Of a stretch of 64,000 nucleotides of DNA, positions 18,257-28,100 are shown piece by piece (within the stretch, counting starts at the first letter, position 1; every line of letters begins with the position of its first letter). The position numbers were made by a program, and so were the translations under genes. The stretch is from an uncultured Hyphomonadaceae bacterium (GTDB taxonomy: Bacteria; Pseudomonadota; Alphaproteobacteria; Caulobacterales; Maricaulaceae), in assembly GCA_913058335.1 (NCBI GenBank), contig CAJXPX010000001.1, positions 1 through 64,000 on the forward strand, given 5' to 3'. Below the pieces are notes generated by a model. It did not search any database. It was given only the letters and a program-made list of their open reading frames with translations, and was not told where the DNA came from.

Positions 18257-19090
18257 TTACAATTGAGGCGCGAAATTCAAAGTAAGATTTCGCCAATTGG
18301 CATATTTATCGTCCGGTAAAAATTCATAAGGCGCGCATTGCGATACGGCCCGAACGGCGCGTTGTTCCGCAACTTCCCAAAAAGGGTTTCCGGGATCGTT
18401 GCGACGCGAGGTCATCCGGTTTTTAACCTGCACATCCTCAACAAAACCGCCGGGCAAAAGTTTAACGTCCAACCTTACGATTAGCTTTTCCGGATTTTGG
18501 GCATCAGCGGGTATTCGCCAGCATTTATACATGGCCGATTGCAGAGCGTCTAATTCTGAAAGCGTCATGTCCGTTCCCTCACCCGTTCCGGCGCGGGCTG
18601 CATCGGCAAAGCGGTAGGTATTTTGCTCTGACTCGAGCGTTTTCTGCTTGTTTTTTTCCGGAGACGTGTCTCGCGTTTTATTAACCAGCCCCGAAAGCTT
18701 ATCCAGATCAAATACGGGCTCATTTGTTTCTTTTGGCTCTTCAGAGGGTTTGTCAGGGGCCTTGGTTGGTTCTTTGGCGGGTTCAGGGATGACCGCCTCC
18801 GCCGTTTTTTCGACCGGCTCTTCTGTGCGCTCGTTGGTGTCAGGGGCCTCCTCTTCGGAATTCTCCATAGGGGTTTCAAGCATCATGGGCTCTGCCGGTT
18901 CGGGCTCTGGAAGAGGTTCCTTAGGTTTACGAATAGCCGCAGAAATATTAGTTTTTTCACTGACCGAAACCAGATCGATCGGAATAATCCGAGTTTCCTC
19001 AAATGGCTTCACATTACCGGAAAAAGTGACGAGTCCGACAGTCACGGCCGCAACGTGAAGGCCAACGGATATAGGGAGACCGAGTTTCAT
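18257..19090 (-). CDS. tolA: Tol-Pal system protein TolA
   Basis: Links the inner-membrane TolQR motor to Pal/TolB. In 277 residues there is one N-terminal membrane helix (LPISVGLHVAAVTVGLVTF, about residues 4-22), a long Glu/Pro/Lys-rich extended region (about 45-165), which is shorter and more acidic than the alanine-rich helix of enterobacteria, and a TonB-like C-terminal domain beginning about residue 180 (LDALQSAMYKCWRIP) with the family's paired Cys (CW and CAPY). Its start is three bases after the tolR stop. Confidence 0.92.
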   Translation of the reverse strand: MKLGLPISVGLHVAAVTVGLVTFSGNVKPFEETRIIPIDLVSVSEKTNISAAIRKPKEPLPEPEPAEPMMLETPMENSEEEAPDTNERTEEPVEKTAEAVIPEPAKEPTKAPDKPSEEPKETNEPVFDLDKLSGLVNKTRDTSPEKNKQKTLESEQNTYRFADAARAGTGEGTDMTLSELDALQSAMYKCWRIPADAQNPEKLIVRLDVKLLPGGFVEDVQVKNRMTSRRNDPGNPFWEVAEQRAVRAVSQCAPYEFLPDDKYANWRNLTLNFAPQL

Positions 19091-19093
19091 ACT

Positions 19094-19549
19094 CTATTGC
19101 GACACCGGATCTGTTACCAAGCCGAGATTTGAAAATCCGGCAGAGTTCACCCGCGCCATAACTTTCATGACCGCGCCATAATCGGAGTTCTCATCCGCGC
19201 GCAGATAAATGCGCTCTTCATAGCCATTGGCCGCCACTGCTGAGAGTTTTGATGCCAGGTCGTCCAAACTGACCTCAGCTTCTTGAATGAAAATAGCCCC
19301 ATCCCTGTCCACAGAAATTGTAATCGGCTCTGTCTGACTCGGAAGGCTTTTTGCGTCTGTTTTGGGTAATTCCAACGGAACACCAACAGAAAGTAGCGGC
19401 GCCGCCACCATAAACACAATGAGTAGCACTAACATGACATCAACAAGCGGCGTCACATTGATATCAGAATTTAAACGCCCACCTCGATTACGGCGACGTC
19501 CACTTCCGCGTCCGGTTCGTCCGGCGCGGGATGAAACGGAAGCTCCCAT
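19094..19549 (-). CDS. tolR: Biopolymer transport protein TolR
   Basis: Proton-motive-force motor component. In 151 residues: an Arg/Gly-rich N terminus, then NVTPLVDVMLVLLIVFMV (about residues 31-48), which carries the essential membrane aspartate, and an ExbD-like periplasmic domain with YLRADENSDYGAVMKVM near residue 117. It follows tolQ by one base. Confidence 0.96.
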   Translation of the reverse strand: MGASVSSRAGRTGRGSGRRRNRGGRLNSDINVTPLVDVMLVLLIVFMVAAPLLSVGVPLELPKTDAKSLPSQTEPITISVDRDGAIFIQEAEVSLDDLASKLSAVAANGYEERIYLRADENSDYGAVMKVMARVNSAGFSNLGLVTDPVSQ

Positions 19550-19550
19550 A

Positions 19551-20279
19551 TTACTGCCCTTTGCTTATTTTACGTGAGAGTATAGCAGACAATTCATCAG
19601 CATAGCCTTCAATGCGGCCGCCATAACTGTCCAAATCATTGCTGTATTTATTATAGAAAACTAGCGCAGGGATCGCCGCGATAAGCCCCAAGGCCGTTGC
19701 GAACAAGGCTTCGGCAATACCGGGAGCAACAACAGATAGATTAGTATTTTGGCTCGCCGCGATTGCGCGGAAGGCATTCATAATACCCCAAACAGTTCCA
19801 AACAGCCCGACAAAAACAGAGGCCGAGGACACCGTGGCCAAAACCGCCATGCCGCGCTCTGCTTTGGCCATCTCGCGGTTGATAATCAAATTCATAACCG
19901 AATCAATACGTTGACGCGTGTTTTGCAAAGCTCCTTCCGTACGCGGGGAAGTTCGGCCCTCGCTATATTCACGCATTGCGGCAGAAAAAATACGCGCCAT
20001 CGGATCGCGTGTATCATTTCCAAGTGAGGCCGAGAGATCTTCCAGAGTGCGTCCCGACCAAAAGGTATCTTCAAAATCGGTCGCTCGGCGTTTCAGCACA
20101 AAAAACATAATCGCTTTGTCTATGGCAACACCCCAAGACCATAGAGAGGCAATAGCCAGCAAAATCATTACGCCTTTCACCACCCAGTCGGCCCGCAAAA
20201 AGAGCGACCAAAAAGAAAACTCGGTGCTTGAAATGGGTTCCAGCGCCGTCGTTGTCTGAAAGATAAGATCGATTATCAT
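19551..20279 (-). CDS. tolQ: Tol-Pal system motor protein TolQ (MotA/TolQ/ExbB channel)
   Basis: Inner-membrane stator subunit that with TolR converts proton flow into movement of TolA. I choose the ATG at 20279 (242 residues), preceded by GAAGG at eight bases; an ATG at 20294 is possible, and the longest frame from 20369 is unlikely. Three membrane helices are visible: about residues 23-43, a central one with VSSASVFVGLFGTVWGIMNAF and one with ALFATALGLIAAIPALVFYN. The usual ybgC thioesterase gene is not upstream. The operon promoter should lie in 20280-20596, where I see no convincing boxes. Confidence 0.95.
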   Translation of the reverse strand: MIIDLIFQTTTALEPISSTEFSFWSLFLRADWVVKGVMILLAIASLWSWGVAIDKAIMFFVLKRRATDFEDTFWSGRTLEDLSASLGNDTRDPMARIFSAAMREYSEGRTSPRTEGALQNTRQRIDSVMNLIINREMAKAERGMAVLATVSSASVFVGLFGTVWGIMNAFRAIAASQNTNLSVVAPGIAEALFATALGLIAAIPALVFYNKYSNDLDSYGGRIEGYADELSAILSRKISKGQ

Positions 20280-20596
20280 AATATTGGCCTTCATTTGCCG
20301 GGATTCGCTTTCAGGCGACCCTTGATAAGTACATATGTCAATTTTGGGGCAGAATAAGCAGAGCGACACCAGTCTTCCAATTAACAGGCTGTAACATCCA
20401 TTTCCGCGCCATTTCCGCCATTACACATAGTTTTGGTGTTGGAAAGAAAGTCTTAACCATAACCGTAATTCCGCTTAAAACTGCTTTCTAGGTGTAAAAG
20501 GCTTGCTCTTAGTCATTAAATTGGCGCAGACTTGTCATGGTTTTGTCCAGTAAGAGCTGATAGCAAGGGCAAACAAATTTATTATGGGAGGCCTAT

Positions 20597-20962
20597 ATGC
20601 GCCGCTTTACTTTACTGGCTTTACTTTGCGGAACCGCTTTTACCGCCTGTCAAACAACTCAACCTGAAGCCCGGACCATGATAGTCACGCCCGAATCGCT
20701 TCAAACCTGCATGTCAGTTGAAGGCTTGACCAAAAAAGTCATTCCGGCCGAAACAAAAGTTCAATATGCCATTACGCAAATAGAAAACCCACCTTACGAA
20801 CCAATTCAAACCAAGGTAAAACAGACCAAAGTCGTCAAACCCGCCAAAGTCATTTATGTAAATGAACAAGGCAGCGAAATCGTCGACATTTGTGAAACAA
20901 ATGTTGAAATTGGTGAAATTGGGCCCGGCGTCGGAGAAGTGATTGCTGACCCGGAAGCCTAA
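20597..20962 (+). CDS. Small hypothetical lipoprotein
   Basis: A 121-residue protein with a clear lipoprotein signal (hydrophobic core then FTAC at about residue 18) and a good ribosome-binding site, GGGAGG, ten bases before the ATG. The mature part has a Lys/Val/Gln-rich repeat-like middle and an acidic, Ile/Gly-rich end. I do not recognise a family. It is transcribed divergently from tolQ and converges on the ABM-like gene with one base between the stops. Confidence 0.8.
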   Translation: MRRFTLLALLCGTAFTACQTTQPEARTMIVTPESLQTCMSVEGLTKKVIPAETKVQYAITQIENPPYEPIQTKVKQTKVVKPAKVIYVNEQGSEIVDICETNVEIGEIGPGVGEVIADPEA

Positions 20963-20963
20963 T

Positions 20964-21281
20964 TCAGCTAGTTTTAAGGAGGTCAGACGTGACCTCCCCA
21001 GCCCATAATATCTCGCTTGGTTCACAAATTTCGGCCCACATCAGACGGGTCTTTACGAATTCTTCTGTTGGAAGAACTTGTTGTGACGCCTCGAACGTCG
21101 CTTTGTCGGGCCATTCTGCATAGGCATAAAAAGCGCCGTCTTCACCCTTATGCAGACGTGATCCTAAAGCCCCTGCTTTCTCTTGGAAAAATTCGGTAAC
21201 CCCCTTCCAACATTCGACGAATTTCTTTTCGGTTTCAGGGGTTGGAACGCTTAGAACGAATTTATAACTTAAAGCAAACAT
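20964..21281 (-). CDS. ABM-like (dimeric alpha-beta barrel) protein
   Basis: A 105-residue protein of the antibiotic-biosynthesis-monooxygenase-like ferredoxin fold: first strand FALSYKFVLSV, helix with VECWKGVTEFF, second strand GALGSRLHKGEDGAFYAYAEWPDKATFEAS near residue 55. Such proteins include monooxygenases, heme-degrading enzymes and many of unknown role; no substrate can be assigned. Its start is eight bases after the prfA stop, so it is probably co-transcribed with prfA. The last codons contain a perfect GGAGGTCA/TGACCTCC hairpin (20978-20997). Confidence 0.72.
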   Translation of the reverse strand: MFALSYKFVLSVPTPETEKKFVECWKGVTEFFQEKAGALGSRLHKGEDGAFYAYAEWPDKATFEASQQVLPTEEFVKTRLMWAEICEPSEILWAGEVTSDLLKTS

Positions 21282-21289
21282 AGCCTGCC

Positions 21290-22369
21290 TTAACCCTGCA
21301 TCTCCATTTGAGCAAGACGAGCGGCCTGATCTTCAGCCATGAGAGTGTCAACCACGTCATTTAACGCGTCGCCAGCAACAATTTTATCAAGATTATATAG
21401 GGTGAGCCCAATACGGTGATCCGTCACCCGGCCCTGCGGATAGTTATAGGTTCGGATACGCTCTGAACGGTCTCCGGAACCGACTTGACCCGCACGTTCT
21501 TCGGCACGTTCAGAATCAATACGCTGTTTCTCAATGTCATAGAGTTTCATTTTCAAAAGACGTTCTGCATTGGCGCGGTTCATATGCTGGGACTTCGCGT
21601 CACATACCACAACGACTCCGGTTGGGACATGGGTCATTCGCACCGCTGAGTCCGTTTTGTTAACATGTTGTCCGCCTGCGCCCGACGCGCGCATCGTGTC
21701 CACGCGGACATCGTTCATGGAAAATCCAATATCAATATCTGCCGGTTCAGGCAGAACGGCAACAGTTGCCGCAGAGGTATGAATGCGGCCTTGGGTTTCT
21801 GTCACAGGTACACGCTGCACACGATGAACGCCCGATTCAAATTTCATTTTTCCATATGCACCCGCCCCGGAAATTGAGGCGACAATTTCTTTGTAACCGC
21901 CCATGTCAGCTTCGGCTTCACTCTCGATTTCGACTTTCCACCCCTGTATAGAGGCATAGCGGGCATACATTGCAAAGAGATCGCCAGCAAAAATCGCGGC
22001 TTCGTCCCCGCCCGTGCCAGCCCGAATTTCCAAAACAATAGAGGCATTGTCATCCTTGTCTTTCGGCAGGAGTAAAAGCGAGACCTCCTTTTCCAAAGCA
22101 GGAAGCGTTTCTTTGAGCGTCTGAACTTCTTCGCGCGCCATAGACTTCATTTCAGCGCCATTATCCGGATCGGCGACCATAGCCTCGAGGTCAGCCATCT
22201 CGGATCGAACGTCGCGAAGTTTTCGGACGCCGTCCGCCACCGGTTTTAGCTCGGCATAATCTTTACCGAGCTGAACGATTTCGTCGCTATCCATAGTTGC
22301 GCTCATGCGCGCTTCGATTTGTTCGAAACGGTCAAGAACTTGGGCGAGTTTTATATCTGGGATATGCAT
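21290..22369 (-). CDS. prfA: Peptide chain release factor 1
   Basis: Recognises UAA and UAG stop codons. In 359 residues it has the family's helical N-terminal domain, the codon-recognition region with [18 protein letters not shown] around residue 190 (the PxT-type tripeptide is PVTET), and the catalytic GGQ in [18 protein letters not shown] near residue 234. In many alphaproteobacteria prmC, whose product methylates this GGQ, is next; here prmC lies about 26 kb away. Confidence 0.96.
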   Translation of the reverse strand: MHIPDIKLAQVLDRFEQIEARMSATMDSDEIVQLGKDYAELKPVADGVRKLRDVRSEMADLEAMVADPDNGAEMKSMAREEVQTLKETLPALEKEVSLLLLPKDKDDNASIVLEIRAGTGGDEAAIFAGDLFAMYARYASIQGWKVEIESEAEADMGGYKEIVASISGAGAYGKMKFESGVHRVQRVPVTETQGRIHTSAATVAVLPEPADIDIGFSMNDVRVDTMRASGAGGQHVNKTDSAVRMTHVPTGVVVVCDAKSQHMNRANAERLLKMKLYDIEKQRIDSERAEERAGQVGSGDRSERIRTYNYPQGRVTDHRIGLTLYNLDKIVAGDALNDVVDTLMAEDQAARLAQMEMQG

Positions 22370-22407
22370 CTGGGCGGGTTAGTCCGTTAAAGCGTCTTGG
22401 TCAATTC

Positions 22408-24438
22408 TTAGAAATCAGCCGTCACGCCTAAAAACAGCGTACGCGGCCTTCCGGGAAAATAGCGCTCATTCCCAAAGGCGAAGTCTGCCCTATCTGCATA
22501 CCGCGTATCAAACAGGTTATCAATTCGGCCCTGAAGTTTCAGAGAGTCAGTCACTTTATAATCCCCTCGGAAAACGAATATGTCATGCCCAGAATAGTTC
22601 GCCGTATTCCCTGGGTTTGTGAAATAGCTTCCGACATGGCGCCATTCCAACTCTATCGTTGAAGACTTAGTTGGACGCGTTGTAGCACGTATCGTCGACA
22701 GCGTGTCGGGCGCAGTATCTACGCGGTCGCCATCTGTAATGTTATTAGCCGGAGAGCCCTCATTTAGTGAAAAATCATAAGTATGACGCGCCAAGGTTCC
22801 ATCACCCGATATCGTCAGCCAATCTGTAAGGTCGACGGCAAAACTCGCCTCCAGTCCGGTATGGCGCGTTTTGCCATCCACTACATTGAACCCATTCGCA
22901 TTTCTGAAGAAGAAGTTATCCTTCCATTGAGTAAAAGCCGCAAACTCTATCTGCGCTCTGCCAAAGTCTCTTTTAAATCCCGCTTCTAAGCTATCAAGTG
23001 TTTCCACATCGGCTTCGCCTGCGACCTGATTGAGCTGGACAGAGTATAGATCCGTCACTTGCGGAGCGCGGGAGCCCCTCGCGGCTCGAATATAAATCAA
23101 AGAGCGTTCATCAAACTTATGTCGCAGGCTGACTTTCGGGGTCACTGTTAGAAACTCATCTCTCCGATCGGCCACTCGAATAAATCGCCCGCTCCGTCCT
23201 GTCTCCGCCTGGTTGTCATATTTGTAATGTGTATATTCCGCCCGAAAGCCAAGATCGAGGACTGTAGAGTCACCTAAATCAAAGTCCCGTTGGGCATAAG
23301 CCGCCCCGACAAGCGCCTTTACCTCATAATCATAATGGAGTCCTTGAGTGAAGGAAAACTGATCAGGGTTGTCTTGAAATTCAAAAAGGAAACCATTCGT
23401 ATATTCAATATCCGCCCCAACATTAAAGTCCTCTCCGAAAAAGGCAGATTGCAAACCGAATGAGCTATGCCCGTTTTTTTCCAGTGCCTGACCGGGGACA
23501 AAATGGCGGAGGAAACGCAACTCTACGCGGCGGGCATAGGGCGTCAATGAAATCGTGTTCTCACCGGTACTCCGGCTAAAACGGGCTTGAGTGCGATAGG
23601 TTTTGCCGTCGCGAAAAGCTTCGGGATTAGGATTGGTAAAACGTATCGTATCCTTTTTATACGCGTCATCCCCTTCGATAAACCCGGCTGTTTCTTGGTT
23701 GAGATTATTAAAAGAGCTAAGCCAATTAACCGACCAGTTTCCCAATCCACCCTGATATTTGAGCTGAACTTTTTGTTGATCAAAACCGCTATTATCCCGA
23801 AAGCCGTCATCATGAGACAGTGAAGTTGAAAGGCGAAACGCTCCGCTTGAAGCACTTGCCAGTCCAGAAACAAATCCATCCTCGCCGCCTAACACCTTTA
23901 AAGTGTTTTTATCTTCAACATCTTTGGGGGTAATATTGATTAATCCATGCACGGCATTCGAGCCATATTGTGCAGGGCCTGGACCTTTAAAAACCTCAAG
24001 GCTTTGTGCGAACTCTGTTCCGCCCTCAAATAAGCCGTTTACATTTGCAAAACCTGCAGCCCGCAGCGGAACCCCGTCTTCAAGATACAGAAAACTACCT
24101 GCTCCAGCCCCTCCGGTTAAAACTGGAGAACGTATGGCTGTCAAATGCTCCTGCCCACTCCCGCGGTGAATGTTAACGCCCGCAACGCGGTTTAACGACT
24201 CGGCAGGATGAACGGCAGAAATGCTTTCTAAACTATCAATCCCTAAAATATCCACGCTGGCCGGAACGTCCCAAATAGGGAAATCGGTATCATAAATACC
24301 CTTCACGATTATTTCGTTCATCGCTGCAGTGGGAATAATTTCTTGTTGAGTTTGGGGCGCCTCAGGATCTTGCGACCATACAACAGAGGGAAAAGCCCAA
24401 AAGCCAAGACTGAAAAAGAGAGGAATGTTCATACGCAT
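22408..24438 (-). CDS. TonB-dependent outer-membrane receptor
   Basis: Energised outer-membrane import channel. The best start is the ATG at 24438 (or 24432), which gives a signal peptide MRMNIPLFFSLGF...VVWSQ; upstream TTG/GTG starts add a non-signal leader. A TonB-box-like EIIVKG is near residue 40, a plug domain follows (about 55-170, with NRVAGVNIHRGSGQ, YLEDGVPLR and VFKGPGPAQYGSNAVHGLINI), then a 22-strand-type barrel ending in Phe. The ligand is unknown; plug features (no CopC or heme signature) do not decide between siderophore, metal and vitamin. The TetR-type gene immediately upstream probably controls it. Confidence 0.9.
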   Translation of the reverse strand: MRMNIPLFFSLGFWAFPSVVWSQDPEAPQTQQEIIPTAAMNEIIVKGIYDTDFPIWDVPASVDILGIDSLESISAVHPAESLNRVAGVNIHRGSGQEHLTAIRSPVLTGGAGAGSFLYLEDGVPLRAAGFANVNGLFEGGTEFAQSLEVFKGPGPAQYGSNAVHGLINITPKDVEDKNTLKVLGGEDGFVSGLASASSGAFRLSTSLSHDDGFRDNSGFDQQKVQLKYQGGLGNWSVNWLSSFNNLNQETAGFIEGDDAYKKDTIRFTNPNPEAFRDGKTYRTQARFSRSTGENTISLTPYARRVELRFLRHFVPGQALEKNGHSSFGLQSAFFGEDFNVGADIEYTNGFLFEFQDNPDQFSFTQGLHYDYEVKALVGAAYAQRDFDLGDSTVLDLGFRAEYTHYKYDNQAETGRSGRFIRVADRRDEFLTVTPKVSLRHKFDERSLIYIRAARGSRAPQVTDLYSVQLNQVAGEADVETLDSLEAGFKRDFGRAQIEFAAFTQWKDNFFFRNANGFNVVDGKTRHTGLEASFAVDLTDWLTISGDGTLARHTYDFSLNEGSPANNITDGDRVDTAPDTLSTIRATTRPTKSSTIELEWRHVGSYFTNPGNTANYSGHDIFVFRGDYKVTDSLKLQGRIDNLFDTRYADRADFAFGNERYFPGRPRTLFLGVTADF

Positions 24439-24477
24439 TCCCGCCCTATGGTCACTCGTCACCAATGTAGCAAGAGT

Positions 24478-25044
24478 CTATTTCGGCGCACCCAGAAGTG
24501 CATCAATCAGGCGTAAATTGAATTTCACCATCACATCACGAGGCGTATTATCAAATTTCATAACGGCCATCATATTGGCAGCATTATAGACAATTAGGGT
24601 ATCGGTATCATTCTTTAACGGGGGCGGCATAGTCGCCTTCATTAAATCAAGAATGTGCCCTCTTGTGGCCAAATATTGTGGCCGCAAATCAGGGTTGAAC
24701 GATACCGACCAACTTAAATAGGCTTTTAAGGTCGCGGGACGATCCTCGATCATTTTCTCGTAAGCGACAGACATAGATAATATTCGGTCTTTCGCTTCTG
24801 ACCCTGACTCTGGCAAGGTGTTAAACATCTCAATGATATGGGCTTCAATTTCATTGAGAACATCTTGAGTCAGTGTCTCCCGTGTCGGAAAATAGTTAAA
24901 AACTGTCGCCGTTGAAACCCCAGCCCGTTTCGCAATATCCCCATGGCCCGTCCGTTCTATGCCCATATCCGCAAATGTTTGGATCGCCGTTTCGACTAAT
25001 TGATGACGCCGGGCTTCTGGACTCAATCGATTTCGGCGACGCAT
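24478..25044 (-). CDS. TetR-family regulator, LuxR/HapR/SmcR-like
   Basis: A 188-residue TetR-type repressor/activator. The N-terminal helix-turn-helix (about residues 5-55) reads RLSPEARRHQL, GIERTGHGDIAKRAGVS and ATVFNYFPTRETL. This closely follows the pattern of the vibrio quorum-sensing master regulators LuxR/HapR/SmcR, which share RLSP, GI-R-GH-DIA and ATVFNYFPTRE; this comparison is from memory, not an alignment. The C-terminal ligand/dimer domain is helical and diverged. It is followed after about 40 bases by the TonB receptor on the same strand, its likely target. No luxI- or luxS-like gene is nearby. Confidence 0.85.
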   Translation of the reverse strand: MRRRNRLSPEARRHQLVETAIQTFADMGIERTGHGDIAKRAGVSTATVFNYFPTRETLTQDVLNEIEAHIIEMFNTLPESGSEAKDRILSMSVAYEKMIEDRPATLKAYLSWSVSFNPDLRPQYLATRGHILDLMKATMPPPLKNDTDTLIVYNAANMMAVMKFDNTPRDVMVKFNLRLIDALLGAPK

Positions 25045-25179
25045 GATAAGACCTGATAAAGTGAGAAGTGAACTGTAATCTGCAATTAGACGGTTGTGAC
25101 AAGCGTGACAATTCTTCTTATCCCTATTGATAAGTGCATTAAGACAGGCAACCTTACCAGGTTTACCGAATGAATTTGC

Positions 25180-28100
25180 TTAAGTTTTAGGCTTAGAAGA
25201 AGGGCTGGATCTCGATCTGGGCGACGTAGTTGTCTCAGGTTTAGGGTCTGTTTTGGGTTTAGGGTCTGTTTTGGGTTTAGGCCCCGCTTTTGACTTAGGA
25301 GTTGTTTTCGATGTGGCCGTTGCTTTGCTTTCTGTCTGTGACTTACTTTTTGTTTTTGATTTGGGCGCATTTTCAGCCTGACTTAGAGGCGACTTCGATT
25401 TCGGAAAAAATTCTAGAGGTACATTTTGGGAGACGATATTGAGGTCTCTTTGCGGAAACGGGATTGGAATACCTGCTTTTTCCAGCGTTTTGTTGATTTC
25501 TGTATGAATAGTATGCGTCATAGGAACACGTTCATCAAAAGTACGGAGAAAAACGCGGACTTCAAAGTCCAGTGAACTATCACCGAATCCCATAAACAAG
25601 ACAGATGGAGGCGGCGTATCTAAAACCTTGGGCAGGTTTTTGACCGTTTCCAGCATCAACTCTCGCGCCTTATCAGTATTTGACCCATAGGCGATACCGA
25701 CCTTCACAATCAAACGCGTGACAGAATTGGATAAGGTCCAGTTCGTGACTCTCTCACTGATAAGGGCTTCATTTGGAATTAGAATTTCCCGATTATCCAA
25801 ATCATTCAAGGTTGTTGCCCGAATTTTGATACGGGAAACAATTCCGCTTTCGTCTCCGATGGTAACATAATCGCCAATGCGAATGGGTCGCTCAAACAAA
25901 ATGATGAGGCCAGACACGAAGTTCGCAATAATCTTTTGCAAACCAAAACCAATACCAACCGAAAGACCGGCGGCGACAAATTTTAATTGTGACCACTGCA
26001 ACCCCAGCCTGTCAAATCCAACAACCAAACCGACAGCAACAATGATATATCCCAAAATCGTTACGACGGCATAACGCGTTCCCGGATCAACACCGACCTG
26101 ATTCAAAATAAAGATTTCCAGAAAGCCCGGCAAGTTCCGGGCAGCGATAAAGGTCAAGGCTAGAATGAGCAGCGACTGCAATACATTCCAAAGAGTGACA
26201 GCCGTTTCGATCGGATTATTTAACTCGTCCAATTCACCCGTTTTATAAGTCCAGACATCAAAGCCATCAAATATTGAAAGGGCCGGCAAAAGGGATGCCC
26301 AATTTGCCCACATTAGAACGGCGAAGGCAATAATAATGAGCGTATTGAGTAATTGCGCCGATTGGCGTGTCAGCGACGATACGTCGATTTCTTTTGTATC
26401 CACTTTTGGCGGCGGAGACATTTCCTCTCCCCGCTCTTCGGCTGCTTCCTTTTCCCGGCGGGCCTTGATGGCGGCGTCGCGGCGCTCAATAGCCTGTCGA
26501 TAACGAAGCTGGCGTTGCGTGACGACAATAACGCGGCGTATTGTGCCCCAGACCAGATAGGTCAGGAATAAAAGTAACGCCGACATGAAAAAGCGCCACA
26601 ACAACTCATCTGCAGTTTCGTAATATCCCGCTGCCGCGAGCGCTGCTGCCCCGATGGGAATACCAATAATAAAAATGGAAATAAGACCATTATACCGAAT
26701 AAACCAGCCGGGATCGCTTGATGCTTTTGTGAACTTCTTATTTCCCAACAACGTAATTCTGAAGCCGAAGAACGCCAATACGAGGCAGGTTAGAATGAAT
26801 AGGAAAAGTGACAGCCCCTCATAAATACCCGTACTGGTCATGTCCGTCGTCAACGCTAATAATCCGGAGGTAGCACCGATAATGGGCACAAACCATTTGA
26901 GCTGTTTATTGACAACTTGTCGAACGCTTGCTGCCATTTTGAAATGAGTGCCGAAAAGAGATTTATCGCGGTCCCAAACCCTCCAAGTCAAAACAATAAA
27001 GAGAAAGACAGCTAAGAAGTAACAGGCGTTCTCAAGACCGTCGATCACTGGGTCGGCCAGGTCAACAAGGTCAAATAGAATCCCTAAAAACAGGAAAAGC
27101 ATCGGGAGCGGAAGGGCTATGAGGCAACCGGATGCCAAAACGGCAGGTGTATGCCACGCGCTATCCACTTTTACCCGTCCGACTTCAGTTGAACGTTTCT
27201 TTATATTCTCAAGAAGTCTCGGGCGTGCTCTGTAGAGCCCAATAATCAGAACAGCGAATATTAGGGCCAAGGGCCATAGTTGTACGAATTGGGAAGTAAA
27301 TGTTTCGAAGACGAGTACGATATGCTCTGGTGCGAAAAGCTCTAGCGTCCCGGCAATGATTTTCGGGGCCCAGTCAATACCAATGGCTGGAACGCTCGGT
27401 ATCCAAAGTAATTTTTCATCCAGCAATGTCTGTAGGTTTTGTGTCGTCTCCAACAGCTTTTCTTGCGCGGCTTGAAGCTGACGAATGTCAGTTACGCGAT
27501 CTGTGCCCTCTGTCGAGATACGTAAAAGAAGGGAACGTTGAGAATCGTTGAGGACCTGCAGTGCAGCAATGCCTTCAGGCGTAAAGCCGGGTAAAGCCGG
27601 ATTTGTGCGCTTTGCCACATTCAACACCGCTTCTGGATTCACGCGCCCAACTGGCAAATCACGAAGGGCTTCTTGCGCGATCAATCGCTGACGGGTCGCG
27701 TTTACCAATAGGGTCTGTGTCTCGTTCAAATCGGCCCGGATAGCTTGCGGGGAAACGAGTTGATTTCCCAAACGCCTTAATGTCGCTCCAGCATCACGAT
27801 CCAGACTTTCCAAATCAGCTAAATCTCTAGCAACTTCCAAATCTTCAAGGACATCATCCTGACGGGATCGCGCCGATGCCGTATTTCTGGATATAGCCGC
27901 TTCACTTGCTGCCAGACCAATCACTTGCTTGGCCAGCTCCGTATTTCGTTCGGCCATATTGGAAAGCACCGGATGCAAATCGCTGTAACGCTGGGCTTCT
28001 GCTGTTACAGTATTCTGAAACTGTAGAGCCTCATTCAAGCGGCGTCGGCCGGTTCTATCCTGCAGGACTTGTACTTCGCGGGCTAATTCGCGCGATTTAA

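Noticed and set aside
18648-19058. 136-codon plus-strand frame opposite tolA
   Set aside because: Ser/Gly-rich mirror image of the Glu/Pro-rich tolA linker, with no independent start signal.
20978-20997. GGAGGTCA/TGACCTCC hairpin as terminator for the lipoprotein gene or ABM gene
   Set aside because: It lies inside the last codons of the ABM-like gene and has no T-run on either strand.
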